DNA of 64,000 bases, from NCBI RefSeq assembly GCF_037948395.1, contig NZ_CP149940.1:248001-312000 (forward strand), written 5' to 3'. Positions 20,302 through 34,185 of this stretch are shown in pieces. Each line of letters starts with the position of its first letter. The first letter of the stretch is position 1. Under the pieces are notes generated by a model. It had not been told where the DNA came from. It was given only the letters and a program-made list of their open reading frames with translations, and did no database searches. The stretch comes from Serratia nevei (GTDB taxonomy: Bacteria > Pseudomonadota > Gammaproteobacteria > Enterobacterales > Enterobacteriaceae). Position numbers and translations under genes: made by a program.

Positions 20302-20805
20302 TTAACGTGCGGGATCCAGCGCCTGGTCCGGCAGCGGTTGCTGCGCGGCCTCCGCTTCCAGCTGGATCAGCTTATCTTCCAGCGCAAAGCGCGCCGCCAG
20401 CGTTTCGCCGATATCCGACAAGGCCTGGTGGAATTCCAGACAAACCTCCTGATCGATATCCACTTCGGTATAGCGATCGTGGAACGCCATGATCTGTTCG
20501 GTATTGGCCCACAGCTTGGGGTAGATGTTCACCGCCAGCGACATTTTCGGACTGGCTGCGCCTTCCACTTGTTTGATAATTCTGTCATAGATATGAAAAT
20601 GCCCTGCGGAGAGGTAATCCACCAGGTTGTGGCAAAAGTTCTCCAGCGCTTTTTCATTCAGCGGCGTATGCTTTTCTTTATTCGGTTTGAGGCCTACCAG
20701 CGTGCAGTAGGCGACCAGCAACTGTTTGCGGGCCTGAAGCCATTGATCAACTAATTCATTACTACCGCCAACGCGCTGAGTCAGCCTTTCCAAACGGTTG
20801 AGCAT
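20302..20805 (-). CDS. rsd: Regulator of sigma D (anti-sigma-70 factor)
   Basis: This encodes 167 residues from the ATG at 20805, chosen because the E. coli protein starts MLNQLDNLTERV and here [12 protein letters not shown]; the frame is open 38 codons further upstream without similarity. Conserved stretches are [16 protein letters not shown] and [18 protein letters not shown]. Rsd sequesters sigma-70 in stationary phase and, in E. coli, also interacts with HPr and SpoT. It lies divergent to nudC. Confidence 0.95.
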   Translation of the reverse strand: MLNRLERLTQRVGGSNELVDQWLQARKQLLVAYCTLVGLKPNKEKHTPLNEKALENFCHNLVDYLSAGHFHIYDRIIKQVEGAASPKMSLAVNIYPKLWANTEQIMAFHDRYTEVDIDQEVCLEFHQALSDIGETLAARFALEDKLIQLEAEAAQQPLPDQALDPAR

Positions 20806-20906
20806 GTTTGACTCCGTGTAAGTAATAAAAGTAACCGGTAAGTTATTAAAATGTAACAAAGCCGATTTGTAGAGTGCCAGTGAAGCTGAGGTTGTGCAAC
20901 AACGAT

Positions 20907-21674
20907 ATGGAACTTGCATTAACGGGCAATGAAAACGGCTGGTGGATTGTCAGCCATGAAAGCAAACTTTGGTTACCGAACGGTGAATTGCCGTCGGGGA
21001 CGGCCGCCGCTCTTGGGCTGCGGGGCCACATGGCGCGCACCATCGGTGAATGGGAGGGCGCGCCGGTCTGGCTGGTGCGCCAGGCGATGCCGCGGGAGAT
21101 GGGATCGGTGCGTCAGCTGTTGGATCAGGATCGCGGTCTGTTCCAGCTTGCCGGGCGCGGCGTGCAGCTGGCGGATTTCTACCGCTCTCATCGCTACTGC
21201 GGCTATTGCGGCCATGAAATGCACCTCAGCCGCACCGAAAGCGCCTGTCTGTGCGGCCATTGCAAAGAGCGATACTACCCGCAGATTGCACCCTGCGTGA
21301 TCGTCGCCATTCGGCGCGACGATCAGATCCTGCTGGCGCAACACGTGCGCCATCGCGGTGGTATCCACACGGTGCTGGCCGGCTTCGTCGAAGTGGGCGA
21401 AACGCTGGAGCAGGCGGTGGCGCGCGAAGTGATGGAAGAGAGCAATATTGAAATCAAGAACCTGCGCTACGTCACTTCACAACCCTGGCCGTTCCCACAC
21501 TCGCTGATGATGGCCTTTATGGCCGATTACCATCAGGGTGACATTCGCCACGATCCCAAGGAGCTGCTCAACGCCGGCTGGTATCGCTACGACCAGCTGC
21601 CGCTGTTGCCGCCACCCGGCACCGTGGCGCGCCGGTTGATTGAGGACACCGTGGCGCTGTGCCGGGCAGAATAA
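20907..21674 (+). CDS. nudC: NAD(+) diphosphatase / RNA deNADding enzyme
   Basis: This encodes 255 residues from the ATG at 20907, which aligns residue for residue with the E. coli start; a GTG at 20874 in the same frame is less likely. It has four zinc-ligand cysteines (CGYCGHE and CLCGHCKE) and an intact Nudix box ([21 protein letters not shown]-x5-E-x7-RE-x2-EE). [11 protein letters not shown] is the NAD-specific motif. It hydrolyses NADH/NAD to NMN plus AMP and removes NAD caps from RNA. Confidence 0.97.
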   Translation: MELALTGNENGWWIVSHESKLWLPNGELPSGTAAALGLRGHMARTIGEWEGAPVWLVRQAMPREMGSVRQLLDQDRGLFQLAGRGVQLADFYRSHRYCGYCGHEMHLSRTESACLCGHCKERYYPQIAPCVIVAIRRDDQILLAQHVRHRGGIHTVLAGFVEVGETLEQAVAREVMEESNIEIKNLRYVTSQPWPFPHSLMMAFMADYHQGDIRHDPKELLNAGWYRYDQLPLLPPPGTVARRLIEDTVALCRAE

Positions 21675-21712
21675 TGTACAATGGCCGGCAGATTATTAAG
21701 GGAGCCCCATAA

Positions 21713-22777
21713 ATGACTGAGTTGAAGAACGATCGCTACCTGCGAGCGCTGTTGCGCCAGCCGGTGGATGTGACCCCCGTATGGATGATGCGCCAGGCCG
21801 GTCGTTATTTACCGGAGTACAAGGCGACCCGCGCCCAGGCCGGTGATTTCATGTCGCTGTGCAAGAACGCGGAGCTGGCCTGCGAGGTCACGCTGCAGCC
21901 GCTGCGCCGCTATGCGCTGGACGCCGCCATCCTGTTCTCCGACATTCTCACCATTCCCGACGCCATGGGGCTCGGCCTGTACTTTGAAGCCGGCGAAGGC
22001 CCGCGTTTCAGCTCCCCCGTGACCTGCCGCGCCGACGTCGACAAGCTGCCGGTGTTCGATCCGGAAGTGGAGTTGGGCTATGTGATGAACGCGGTGCGCA
22101 CCATTCGCCGCGAGCTGAAGGGCGAAGTGCCGCTGATCGGCTTCTCCGGCAGCCCGTGGACGCTGGCGACTTATATGGTCGAAGGCGGCAGCAGCAAAGC
22201 CTTCACCAAGCTGAAGAAGATGATGTATGCCGAACCGGCTACGCTGCACCTGTTGCTGGACAAGCTGGCGGACAGCGTGATCCTGTACCTCAATGCCCAG
22301 ATTAAAGCCGGCGCGCAGTCGGTGATGGTGTTCGACACCTGGGGCGGCGTACTGACCGGGCGCGATTATCGCGAGTTCTCTTTGCACTACATGCACAAGA
22401 TCGTCGACGGGCTGCTGCGTGAAAACGACGGTCGCCGCGTGCCGGTGACGCTGTTCACCAAAGGCGGCGGGCAGTGGCTGGAGGCGATGGCCGCCACCGG
22501 CTGCGATGCGCTGGGGCTGGATTGGACCACCGACATCGCCGACGCGCGTCGGCGCGTGGGCGACAAAGTGGCGCTGCAGGGCAATATGGATCCGTCGATG
22601 CTGTATGCCTCCCCGGCGCGCATCGCGGAAGAAGTGGAGACCATTCTGGCCGGTTTCGGCCACGGCAACGGCCATGTGTTCAACCTGGGCCACGGCATCC
22701 ATCAGGATGTGCCGCCGGAGCACGCCGGCGCCTTCGTCGAGGCGGTACACGCGCACTCGGCGAAATACCACCGTTAA
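21713..22777 (+). CDS. hemE: Uroporphyrinogen decarboxylase
   Basis: This encodes 354 residues, the E. coli length. The N-terminal signature [15 protein letters not shown] holds the substrate-binding arginine, and the second signature [13 protein letters not shown] follows. It converts uroporphyrinogen III to coproporphyrinogen III in haem synthesis. The ribosome binding site is AAGGGAG. nfi follows 9 bases later, so the two are cotranscribed. Confidence 0.98.
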   Translation: MTELKNDRYLRALLRQPVDVTPVWMMRQAGRYLPEYKATRAQAGDFMSLCKNAELACEVTLQPLRRYALDAAILFSDILTIPDAMGLGLYFEAGEGPRFSSPVTCRADVDKLPVFDPEVELGYVMNAVRTIRRELKGEVPLIGFSGSPWTLATYMVEGGSSKAFTKLKKMMYAEPATLHLLLDKLADSVILYLNAQIKAGAQSVMVFDTWGGVLTGRDYREFSLHYMHKIVDGLLRENDGRRVPVTLFTKGGGQWLEAMAATGCDALGLDWTTDIADARRRVGDKVALQGNMDPSMLYASPARIAEEVETILAGFGHGNGHVFNLGHGIHQDVPPEHAGAFVEAVHAHSAKYHR

Positions 22778-22786
22778 GGATCCGAT

Positions 22787-23473
22787 GTGACCGATATGGC
22801 GGCCCTGCGCGCCGAACAGCTGCGGCGCGCGGCTGAAGTCATTCGCTACGACGATCTGCCGGCCGAACCGCCGGCCTTCATCGCCGGTGCCGACGTGGGC
22901 TTCGAACAAGAGGGGGCGGTGACACGCGCTGCCATCGCCATCCTGCGCTATCCGTCGCTGGAGCTGGTGGAGTATCAGGTGGCGCGCATCGCCACCGTCA
23001 TGCCCTACATCCCGGGCTTCCTGTCGTTTCGCGAATATCCGGCGCTGTTGGCCGCCTGGGGGCAGCTGCAGCAGAAACCGGGGCTGATCTTCGTCGATGG
23101 GCATGGCATTTCGCATCCGCGGCGTCTCGGCGTCGCCAGCCATTTCGGTCTGCTGGTCGATGTGCCGACCATCGGCGTGGCCAAGAAGCGCCTGTGCGGC
23201 AAATTTGCGCCGCTGGACGCCGCCGTCGGCGCGCTGGCGCCGTTGGAAGATAAGGGTGAACAGCTGGGCTGGGTGTGGCGCAGCAAGGCGCGTTGCAACC
23301 CGCTGTTCATCTCTACCGGGCATCGCGTGGGCGCCGACAGCGCGCTGGCGTGGGTGCAACGCTGTATGGCGGGCTACCGTTTACCGGAGCCGACCCGTTG
23401 GGCCGACGCCATCGCATCGCGTCGTCCGGCGTTTCAGCGGTGGTTGCAGCAGCATCCGGAGGTGTCGCCATGA
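22787..23473 (+). CDS. nfi: Endonuclease V
   Basis: This encodes 228 residues from the GTG at 22787, chosen because TAAGGA lies 6 bases upstream; an ATG at 22796 is spaced worse. Metal-binding positions lie in GADVGFE and [13 protein letters not shown], and the [11 protein letters not shown] wedge motif that recognises deaminated bases is present. It nicks DNA one nucleotide 3' of hypoxanthine and other deaminated bases. Confidence 0.96.
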   Translation: MTDMAALRAEQLRRAAEVIRYDDLPAEPPAFIAGADVGFEQEGAVTRAAIAILRYPSLELVEYQVARIATVMPYIPGFLSFREYPALLAAWGQLQQKPGLIFVDGHGISHPRRLGVASHFGLLVDVPTIGVAKKRLCGKFAPLDAAVGALAPLEDKGEQLGWVWRSKARCNPLFISTGHRVGADSALAWVQRCMAGYRLPEPTRWADAIASRRPAFQRWLQQHPEVSP

Positions 23474-23521
23474 GCGATTTCGGGTACACTGCGCCGCAGA
23501 TAACGCGTAAGAGAGTAAAGC

Positions 23522-24112
23522 ATGCTACGTAACCCGATTCATTTACGCCTGGAACGGCTCGAGGCCTGGCAACATTTGACCTTTATGGCCAGTTTGTGCG
23601 AGCGTATGTACCCGAATTACCAGATGTTCTGCAAACAGACCGAGTTCGGCGATCCGGCGGTTTATCGCCGCATTCTGGATTTGGTGTGGGAAACGCTGGT
23701 AGTGAAGGATGCCAAGGTCAACTTCGACAGCCAGCTCGAGAAGTTGGAAGAGGCGATTCCGTCGGCGGAAGATTACGATCTTTACGGCGTTTACCCGGCA
23801 ATTGATGCCTGTATCGCATTAGGGGAACTGATCCATTCGCGGCTCGGCGGGGAGACGCTGGAGCACGCCATCGCCATCAGCGAAACATCGATTCGCACCG
23901 TGGCGATGTTGGAAATGACCCAAGCCGGTAAGGAAATGACCGACGAAGAGTTGGAAAGTTTGCCTGCGGTAGAGGAAGAATGGGACATTCAATGGGAAAT
24001 TTTCCGCCTGTTGGACGCCTGTGAAGAGCGCAATATAGACCTGATCAAGGGGCTGCGATCCGACCTGCGAGAGGCGGGTGTCAGCAACATCGGGATAAAT
24101 TTAGCGCAATAA
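23522..24112 (+). CDS. yjaG: YjaG family protein (DUF416)
   Basis: This encodes 196 residues, matching the length and gene position of E. coli YjaG between nfi and hupA. It is predicted to be mostly helical, acidic and cytoplasmic, with no membrane segment. Family function is unknown to me. The ATG follows GAGAGTAAAGC. The assignment rests on the conserved gene order and the typical start (MLRNPIHLRLERLE). Confidence 0.9.
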   Translation: MLRNPIHLRLERLEAWQHLTFMASLCERMYPNYQMFCKQTEFGDPAVYRRILDLVWETLVVKDAKVNFDSQLEKLEEAIPSAEDYDLYGVYPAIDACIALGELIHSRLGGETLEHAIAISETSIRTVAMLEMTQAGKEMTDEELESLPAVEEEWDIQWEIFRLLDACEERNIDLIKGLRSDLREAGVSNIGINLAQ

Positions 24113-24301
24113 GGCAACAAAACGTGATTTAACGCCTGATTTGTCATGCCTTAAGGCTTCACATCCGCACCCTGTCTGGTCTACATTTGGGGGGCGTAAA
24201 AAAAGTGGCTATCGGTGCGTGTATGCAGGAGAGTGCTGTCAATCGGCATATCCGTCGCACTCGATGCTTTGCAAACGATAAACACACTGTAAGGATAACT
24301 T

Positions 24302-24574
24302 ATGAACAAGACTCAACTGATTGATGTAATCGCGGACAAGGCTGACCTTTCCAAAGCACAAGCTAAACTGGCTCTGGAATCCACCCTGGCTGCTATTACT
24401 GAGTCTCTGAAAGAAGGTGATGCAGTACAATTGGTTGGCTTCGGTACTTTCAAAGTAAACCATCGTAGCGAGCGCACTGGCCGCAACCCGCAGACTGGCA
24501 AAGAAATCAAAATCGCAGCAGCCAACGTGCCTGCGTTCGTTTCTGGCAAAGCACTGAAAGACGCTGTTAAATAA
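24302..24574 (+). CDS. hupA: DNA-binding protein HU-alpha
   Basis: This encodes 90 residues and is nearly identical to E. coli HU-alpha (start [20 protein letters not shown]). The DNA-intercalating arm with [13 protein letters not shown] and Pro63 is present. HU bends and compacts DNA as a dimer. Strong codon bias shows high expression. A terminator hairpin lies 30 bases after the stop. Confidence 0.99.
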   Translation: MNKTQLIDVIADKADLSKAQAKLALESTLAAITESLKEGDAVQLVGFGTFKVNHRSERTGRNPQTGKEIKIAAANVPAFVSGKALKDAVK

Positions 24575-24604
24575 GACCGCGCCTCGGTGAAAAGATTAAA
24601 CAGA

Positions 24605-24628
24605 GGGGCGATGGCGCCCCTTTTGTTT
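24605..24628 (+). terminator. hupA terminator, overlapping the start of the next gene
   Basis: GGGGCG-ATGG-CGCCCC (24605-24620) is followed by TTTTGTTT. The ATG in the loop is the most likely start of the downstream lipoprotein gene, so the same bases would serve as terminator and start region. Confidence 0.7.
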
Positions 24629-25282
24629 ACTCGTCGGGCGCTCATGGCCGTTGGCATCGCCGTCGGCCTGAGCGCTTGCAGTTCCCATTCCGATATTCCC
24701 AGCTTTACCGCCAGCGGCTTTGTGGCCGATCAGGGCGTGATACGCCTGTGGCGTAAAGACGATGAGCAACATCGTCCGCAGGTGTTGGTCAGTGTCTACA
24801 GCCCTTACCGCGGTCCGGGTACCATCACCACGCTATACACCTATCAGGGCGACGTGCTGCGCCAAATCAAACGTAACGACGCCGATGGCGATCGCGACTC
24901 TATTCAACTGCGCTTTGCCGACGACGGCACGGTGAGCTTTATGCAGCGCCAGCTGGCGACACGCCGCGAACCGCTGACCCGCGATGAAATCGCCCTGTAC
25001 CAATATCAGGCGCGGCGGATCCTCGAAGTGAGCAATGCGCTGCGCGCCGGCAAGGTGAAATTGCTGCAGGGGCATTGGATGCAGGGCGAGGTGCAAACCT
25101 GCGACGGCCAACGCATGAAACCGGGGCTGGATGCCGCCTCCATCGTCTGGATCGAGAAGCGTGCCCGCAGCAGCAGCCGGCCGGTGAGCGTTGCCTGGCT
25201 GGAAGCGCCCGAAGGCAGCGAACTGCTGCTGGTGGCGAACGACGACTTCTGCAGCTGGGAACCGAAAGAAGACCAGCTATAA
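24611..25282 (+). CDS. yjaH: YjaH-like putative lipoprotein (DUF1481)
   Basis: This encodes 223 residues from the ATG at 24611; an in-frame GTG at 24587 would add 8 residues. The N-terminus has two arginines, a short hydrophobic stretch and a lipobox (GLSAC, acylated Cys at about residue 22), so a membrane-anchored periplasmic protein is predicted. The body is rich in beta-strand pattern. It corresponds by position, between hupA and purD, to E. coli YjaH. Function is unknown. The gene symbol is assigned by synteny. Confidence 0.75.
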   Translation: MAPLLFTRRALMAVGIAVGLSACSSHSDIPSFTASGFVADQGVIRLWRKDDEQHRPQVLVSVYSPYRGPGTITTLYTYQGDVLRQIKRNDADGDRDSIQLRFADDGTVSFMQRQLATRREPLTRDEIALYQYQARRILEVSNALRAGKVKLLQGHWMQGEVQTCDGQRMKPGLDAASIVWIEKRARSSSRPVSVAWLEAPEGSELLLVANDDFCSWEPKEDQL

Positions 25283-25306
25283 AAAAGGCCCCGCGCTGCG
25301 GAGCCT
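25281..25306 (-). terminator. purHD operon terminator
   Basis: On the minus strand AGGCTCCGC-AGC-GCGGGGCCT is followed by TTTTTT. It lies 25 bases after the purD stop and overlaps the end of the convergent yjaH-like gene, so it may act in both directions. Confidence 0.85.
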
Positions 25307-25331
25307 CTCGTCATGACCTTATACGGTCAAA

Positions 25332-26615
25332 TCACTTGCCGCGCGCAATCGCGCGATAACCGATGTCTTTGCGGCAGAAGCTGCCCGGCCACTCAATGCC
25401 TTCGGCCAGCTGGTAGGCACGTTGCTGCGCCTGCGCCACGGTGTCGCCCAGCGCGGTTACGCACAGCACGCGGCCGCCGCTGGTGACGACGTCATTGCCC
25501 TGCAGGCGTGTGCCGGCATGGAAGACCTTACCGTCGGCGCTTTCCTGCTGCGGCAATCCCTGGATAACTTCGCCGTTGCGATAGTCGCCCGGATAACCGC
25601 CGGCCGCCAGCACTACGCCGAGCGCAGGGCGTTCGTCCCAGTCGGAGCTTTTCTCGTTCAGGCGGCCTTCCGCGCCCGCCAGGCACAGTTCCACCAGATC
25701 GGAACGCAGGCGCAGCATGATGGGCTGGGTTTCGGGATCGCCAAAACGACAGTTGAACTCGATCACTTTCGGTTGGCCATCGGCGGCGATCATCAGGCCG
25801 GCGTACAGGAAGCCGACGTAGGTGTTGCCTTCCGCCGCCATGCCGCGCACCGTCGGCCAGATCACCTGGTCCATGGCGCGCCGGTGGATTTCGTCGGTCA
25901 CGACCGGCGCCGGGGAGTAGGCCCCCATGCCGCCGGTGTTCGGGCCGGTATCGCCGTCGCCGACGCGTTTGTGGTCCTGGCTGGTGGCCATCGGCACCAC
26001 GTTCTCGCCGTCGACCATCACGATGAAGCTGGCTTCTTCGCCGTCGAGGAACTCTTCCACCACGATGCGATGACCGGCGTCGCCGAAGGCGTTGCCGGCC
26101 AGCATGTCACGCACGGCTTCTTCCGCTTCCTGCAGCGTCATCGCGACGATTACGCCTTTACCGGCCGCCAGGCCATCGGCTTTGATGACGATCGGTGCGC
26201 CTTTGCGGCGCACATAGGCCAGTGCCGGCTCCACCTCGGTGAAGTTTTCATATTCGGCGGTCGGGATGCGGTGGCGCGCCAGGAAATCCTTGGTGAAGGC
26301 TTTGGAGCCTTCGAGCTGCGCGGCGGCCTGCGACGGGCCGAAGATTTTCAGGCCGGCGGCCTGGAAGGCGTCGACCACGCCGATCACCAGCGGCGCCTCC
26401 GGCCCGACGATGGTCAGACCGATGTCATGGCTCTGGGCGAAAGCGACCAGAGCAGAGATGTCGGTGGCGGCGATCGCCACGTTTTCCAGATTGGCTTCCA
26501 GCGCGGTGCCGGCATTGCCAGGCGCAACGTAGACTTTGTCCGCCAGCGGAGACTGGGCGGCTTTCCAGGCCAGCGCGTGCTCGCGCCCGCCATTGCCGAT
26601 AATCAAAATGTTCAT
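25332..26615 (-). CDS. purD: Phosphoribosylamine-glycine ligase
   Basis: This encodes 427 residues from the ATG at 26615, where the protein starts MNILIIGNGGREHALAW as in E. coli; a 14-codon upstream extension lacks similarity. It is an ATP-grasp enzyme (NGGREHALAW substrate loop, GPNTGGMGAYSPAP) that makes glycinamide ribonucleotide, step 2 of purine synthesis. It follows purH by 48 bases in one operon. Confidence 0.98.
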   Translation of the reverse strand: MNILIIGNGGREHALAWKAAQSPLADKVYVAPGNAGTALEANLENVAIAATDISALVAFAQSHDIGLTIVGPEAPLVIGVVDAFQAAGLKIFGPSQAAAQLEGSKAFTKDFLARHRIPTAEYENFTEVEPALAYVRRKGAPIVIKADGLAAGKGVIVAMTLQEAEEAVRDMLAGNAFGDAGHRIVVEEFLDGEEASFIVMVDGENVVPMATSQDHKRVGDGDTGPNTGGMGAYSPAPVVTDEIHRRAMDQVIWPTVRGMAAEGNTYVGFLYAGLMIAADGQPKVIEFNCRFGDPETQPIMLRLRSDLVELCLAGAEGRLNEKSSDWDERPALGVVLAAGGYPGDYRNGEVIQGLPQQESADGKVFHAGTRLQGNDVVTSGGRVLCVTALGDTVAQAQQRAYQLAEGIEWPGSFCRKDIGYRAIARGK

Positions 26616-26663
26616 CAGGGGCTCCACGAATGGCGTGCGCCGGAGCGCACGCGGCAAAAGGAA

Positions 26664-28253
26664 TTAATGGCGGAAGTGACGCATGTCGGTAAAGATCATG
26701 GCGATGCCGTGTTCGTTGGCGGCGGCGATCACTTCATCGTCGCGGATAGAGCCGCCCGGCTGGATCACGCAGGTAATGCCGACCGCCGCCGCGGCGTCGA
26801 TGCCGTCGCGGAACGGGAAGAAGGCGTCGGAGGCCATGGCGGACCCTTTCACTTCCAGCCCTTCATCGCCCGCTTTGATGCCGGCGATCTTGGCGGAGTA
26901 AACGCGGCTCATCTGGCCGGCGCCTATGCCGATGGTCATGTTGTCACGTGCATAAACGATGGCGTTGGATTTTACGAACTTGGCCACTTTCCAGCAGAAC
27001 AGCGCGTCACGCAGTTCCTGTTCGGTCGGCTGGCGCTCGGATACCACACGCAGATCGGCGGCGGTCACCATGCCCAGATCGCGATCCTGCACCAGCAGGC
27101 CGCCGTTGACGCGCTTGAAGTCCAGCCCCGCCACGCGTTGCTGCCACTGGCCGCAGGCCAGCACGCGCACGTTCTGCTTGGCGGCCAGCAGGGAGCGCGC
27201 TTCCTGGGTGACGTTTGGCGCGATGATCACTTCCACGAACTGGCGGCTGATGATCGCCTGCGCGGTGGCGGCATCCAGCTCGCGGTTAAAGGCGATGATG
27301 CCGCCAAAGGCGGAGGTCGGGTCGGTTTGGTAAGCGCGCTCGTAGGCGGCCAGAATGTCGTCGCCGATCGCTACGCCGCAAGGGTTAGCGTGTTTGACGA
27401 TCACGCAGGCCGGCTCGGCGAACTCTTTCACGCATTCCAGCGCGGCGTCGGTATCGGCGATGTTGTTATAAGACAGCGCCTTGCCCTGCAGCTGCTCGGC
27501 GGTCGCGACGGACGCTTCCTTTACCTCTTCTTCTATATAGAAGGCGGCCTGCTGGTGGCTGTTCTCACCGTAGCGCATATCCTGCTTCTTGATGTAGTTG
27601 AGATTCAGGGTACGCGGGAAGCGGCCGGACGGCTGTTCGGTCTCGCCGTGGTACGCCGGCACCAGCGTGCCGAAGTAGTTGGCGATCATGCTGTCGTAGG
27701 CGGCGGTGTGCTCGAAGGCCTTGATGGCGAGATCGAAGCGGGTGGCATAGCGCAGCGAGCCGTCATTGTTGTCCATCTCGGTAATGATGGCGGCGTAGTC
27801 GCTGCTCTTCACTACGATGGCAACGTCTTTATGGTTCTTGGCGGCGGAGCGCACCATGGTCGGGCCACCGATATCGATATTCTCGACCGCGTCTTCCAGC
27901 GAGCAATCCGGGCGCGCCACGGTTTGGGCGAACGGATACAGATTGACGACCACCATGTCGATAGGCTTGATGTCATGCTGATTCATGACGGCGTCGTCCT
28001 GGCCGCGGCGGCCGAGGATACCGCCGTGAACTTTCGGGTGCAGGGTCTTAACTCGTCCGTCCATCATTTCCGGGAAGCCGGTGTAGTCGGATACTTCGGT
28101 AACGGGCAGACCGGCGTCTGCCAGCAGGCGGGCGGTACCGCCGGTGGAGAGCAGTTCAACGCCGCGCTGGGAAAGCGCTTCGGCGAATTCAACGATACCG
28201 GCTTTGTCAGACACGCTGAGCAGGGCCCGGCGGATTGGACGAGGTTGTTGCAT
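26664..28253 (-). CDS. purH: Bifunctional AICAR transformylase / IMP cyclohydrolase
   Basis: This encodes 529 residues from the ATG at 28253, the E. coli length; the open frame further 5' is not similar. The N-terminal IMP cyclohydrolase domain (about 1-200, with [10 protein letters not shown] and [10 protein letters not shown]) precedes the C-terminal AICAR transformylase domain (with the catalytic KHANPCG). It catalyses the last two steps to IMP. Expression is expected to be repressed by PurR through the operator at 28416-28431. Confidence 0.98.
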   Translation of the reverse strand: MQQPRPIRRALLSVSDKAGIVEFAEALSQRGVELLSTGGTARLLADAGLPVTEVSDYTGFPEMMDGRVKTLHPKVHGGILGRRGQDDAVMNQHDIKPIDMVVVNLYPFAQTVARPDCSLEDAVENIDIGGPTMVRSAAKNHKDVAIVVKSSDYAAIITEMDNNDGSLRYATRFDLAIKAFEHTAAYDSMIANYFGTLVPAYHGETEQPSGRFPRTLNLNYIKKQDMRYGENSHQQAAFYIEEEVKEASVATAEQLQGKALSYNNIADTDAALECVKEFAEPACVIVKHANPCGVAIGDDILAAYERAYQTDPTSAFGGIIAFNRELDAATAQAIISRQFVEVIIAPNVTQEARSLLAAKQNVRVLACGQWQQRVAGLDFKRVNGGLLVQDRDLGMVTAADLRVVSERQPTEQELRDALFCWKVAKFVKSNAIVYARDNMTIGIGAGQMSRVYSAKIAGIKAGDEGLEVKGSAMASDAFFPFRDGIDAAAAVGITCVIQPGGSIRDDEVIAAANEHGIAMIFTDMRHFRH

Positions 28254-28409
28254 GGTTTTATCCCTTGGCTTTGAGTCGCAATTAAAGAGCGTTACGTGAA
28301 TGTCCACCTCGTTCTCTCTATAAAGAAGGTTTTTTGCCTTATAAAGGGAGGGTCAGGCACATATTCAGGTAACGCCCCCATAAAAAGGGGGATCGTTTCG
28401 TCGCGGGGA

Positions 28410-28431
28410 ATTGTAGCGAAAACGTTTGCGT
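28410..28431 (-). promoter_or_regulatory. PurR operator and -10 element of purHD
   Basis: The 16-mer GCGAAAACGTTTGCGT (28416-28431) matches the PurR consensus ACGCAAACGTTTTCGT on the minus strand almost perfectly. TACAAT on the minus strand (28410-28415) next to it is a plausible -10, so bound PurR would cover the promoter spacer. Confidence 0.85.
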
Positions 28432-28548
28432 GGCGCTCGTAAATTTTCCGTGCAAATCGCATCTGTGGATAACACTGTGTGCAAGTGGGTATAAGGCGGG
28501 GTTTTGCTGTGGAATGCAGCGAACGATCGTTTTTGCTGAAAATACCTG

Positions 28549-28576
28549 TTGCGGCCTGCGAAGAACTCCCTATAAT
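28549..28576 (+). promoter_or_regulatory. rRNA operon promoter P1
   Basis: TTGCGG (28549-28554), 16-base spacer, TATAAT (28571-28576), followed by the GC-rich discriminator GCGCCTCC, is the hallmark of growth-rate-regulated rrn P1 promoters. The A/T-rich bases just upstream of the -35 fit a short UP element. Confidence 0.9.
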
Positions 28577-28655
28577 GCGCCTCCATCGACACGGCGCAAG
28601 TGATTCACTTCACACAGCGGCCGGGAAGAAAGAGAAAAAATCCTGAAAATTAGGG

Positions 28656-28683
28656 TTGACTCTGAAAGAGGAAGGCGTAATAT
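28656..28683 (+). promoter_or_regulatory. rRNA operon promoter P2
   Basis: TTGACT (28656-28661), 16-base spacer, TAATAT (28678-28683), about 107 bases downstream of P1, as in E. coli rrn operons. Confidence 0.85.
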
Positions 28684-28722
28684 ACGCCACCTCGAGTTAG
28701 CAAGCGAAAGCGCCTAACTCAC

Positions 28723-28734
28723 TGCTCTTTAACA
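28723..28734 (+). promoter_or_regulatory. rrn leader boxA antitermination site
   Basis: TGCTCTTTAACA is the conserved boxA sequence bound by NusB/S10 in the leader RNA. A related ATTGCTCTTTAACA recurs in the 16S-23S spacer at about 30733-30745. Confidence 0.85.
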
Positions 28735-28888
28735 ATTTATCAGACAATCTGTGTGGGCACTCCACAAGACGATATCCAGCATCTTCGGATGCAAAAAAAT
28801 ATCAAGTCTTGAAGAGTGACTAACTGAAGTAAAATTCATGCAGTAAATCTTTGAGCATCGCTTCTCGAGTGGAAGCAAATCAAGCTTT

Positions 28889-30430
<1,542 letters not shown>

Positions 30431-30570
30431 CCTAAAGATATTAGTTCGAGTGGCGTGCTCACACAGATTGTCTGATGAAAAAGTAACGAGCAAAGCGCTA
30501 CCTGTTGATGCCATGAGTTATTCATGCTGATACGAACCGATTAAGTTATTCAGTTTAATCGGATTTTCGT

Positions 30571-30646
30571 GTCCCCATCGTCTAGAGGCCTAGGACACTG
30601 CCCTTTCACGGCTGTAACAGGGGTTCGAATCCCCTTGGGGACGCCA
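30571..30646 (+). tRNA. gltT: tRNA-Glu (anticodon TTC)
   Basis: This is 76 bases with a perfect acceptor stem (GTCCCC...GGGGAC), T loop GGTTCGAATCC, anticodon loop CTTTCAC and an encoded CCA end. It lies in the 16S-23S spacer, so the operon is of the single tRNA-Glu type (E. coli rrnB, C, E and G). Confidence 0.97.
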
Positions 30647-30880
30647 TTCCGATAATGAGTGAAAGACATTATCACCGGTTAGCGATAACCGAAAAAATCT
30701 TAAAGATGACTTGCGAGTCATGTTTAAGATATTGCTCTTTAACAATCTGGAACAAGCTGAAAATTGAAACATGACGGCTGAAATTTATCCCTCCGTAGAT
30801 GTACTGGGATAAAGAGTAACCTGTCATAGAGTCTCTCAAATGTTTGCAGCAAGAACGATGGAAACATCTTCGGGTTGTGA

Positions 30881-33787
<2,907 letters not shown>

Positions 33788-33890
33788 ACAACACCGAAGG
33801 TGTTTTGGTGAGACCGAGACAATATTCAGCTTGTTTACAGATTGGTTCTGATGGCGACACGAGAGTGGCGCGGTTGGAATAAAACGAATT

Positions 33891-34010
33891 TGCCTGGCGG
33901 CAATAGCGCGGTGGTCCCACCTGACCCCATGCCGAACTCAGAAGTGAAACGCCGTAGCGCCGATGGTAGTGTGGGGTCTCCCCATGCGAGAGTAGGACAC
34001 TGCCAGGCAT
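33891..34010 (+). rRNA. rrf: 5S ribosomal RNA
   Basis: This is 120 bases from TGCCTGGCGG to CTGCCAGGCAT, with the terminal helix formed by these ends and the conserved CCGAACTCAGAAGTGAAACG loop. It is a single copy, 103 bases after 23S, with no distal tRNA before the terminators. Confidence 0.98.
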
Positions 34011-34021
34011 CAAACAAAGCC

Positions 34022-34098
34022 GAAAGCCCTGAACATCAGTTCAGGGCTTTTTGCTATGCGTAAAATGCAAAAAAGCGCAGCTACGCTGCGCTGCTTTT
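34022..34098 (+). terminator. Tandem terminators of the rRNA operon
   Basis: AAAGCCCTGAAC (34023-34034) pairs with GTTCAGGGCTTT (34039-34050) and leads into TTT. A second hairpin, AGCGCAGC-TAC-GCTGCGCT (34074-34092), is followed by GCTTTT. Tandem terminators are usual at rrn ends. Confidence 0.85.
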
Positions 34099-34123
34099 CC
34101 CTGCTTCTCTCCGATAAACAGCC

Positions 34124-34148
34124 AGAGAAAAGGCCCCGAAGGGCCTTT
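34124..34148 (-). terminator. actP operon terminator
   Basis: On the minus strand AAAGGCCC-TTCG-GGGCCTTT runs into TTCTCT. It lies 38 bases after the actP stop. Confidence 0.8.
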
Positions 34149-34185
34149 GATTAGGGTGTGTTTGCTTTTTTCACTTATTATTCGG

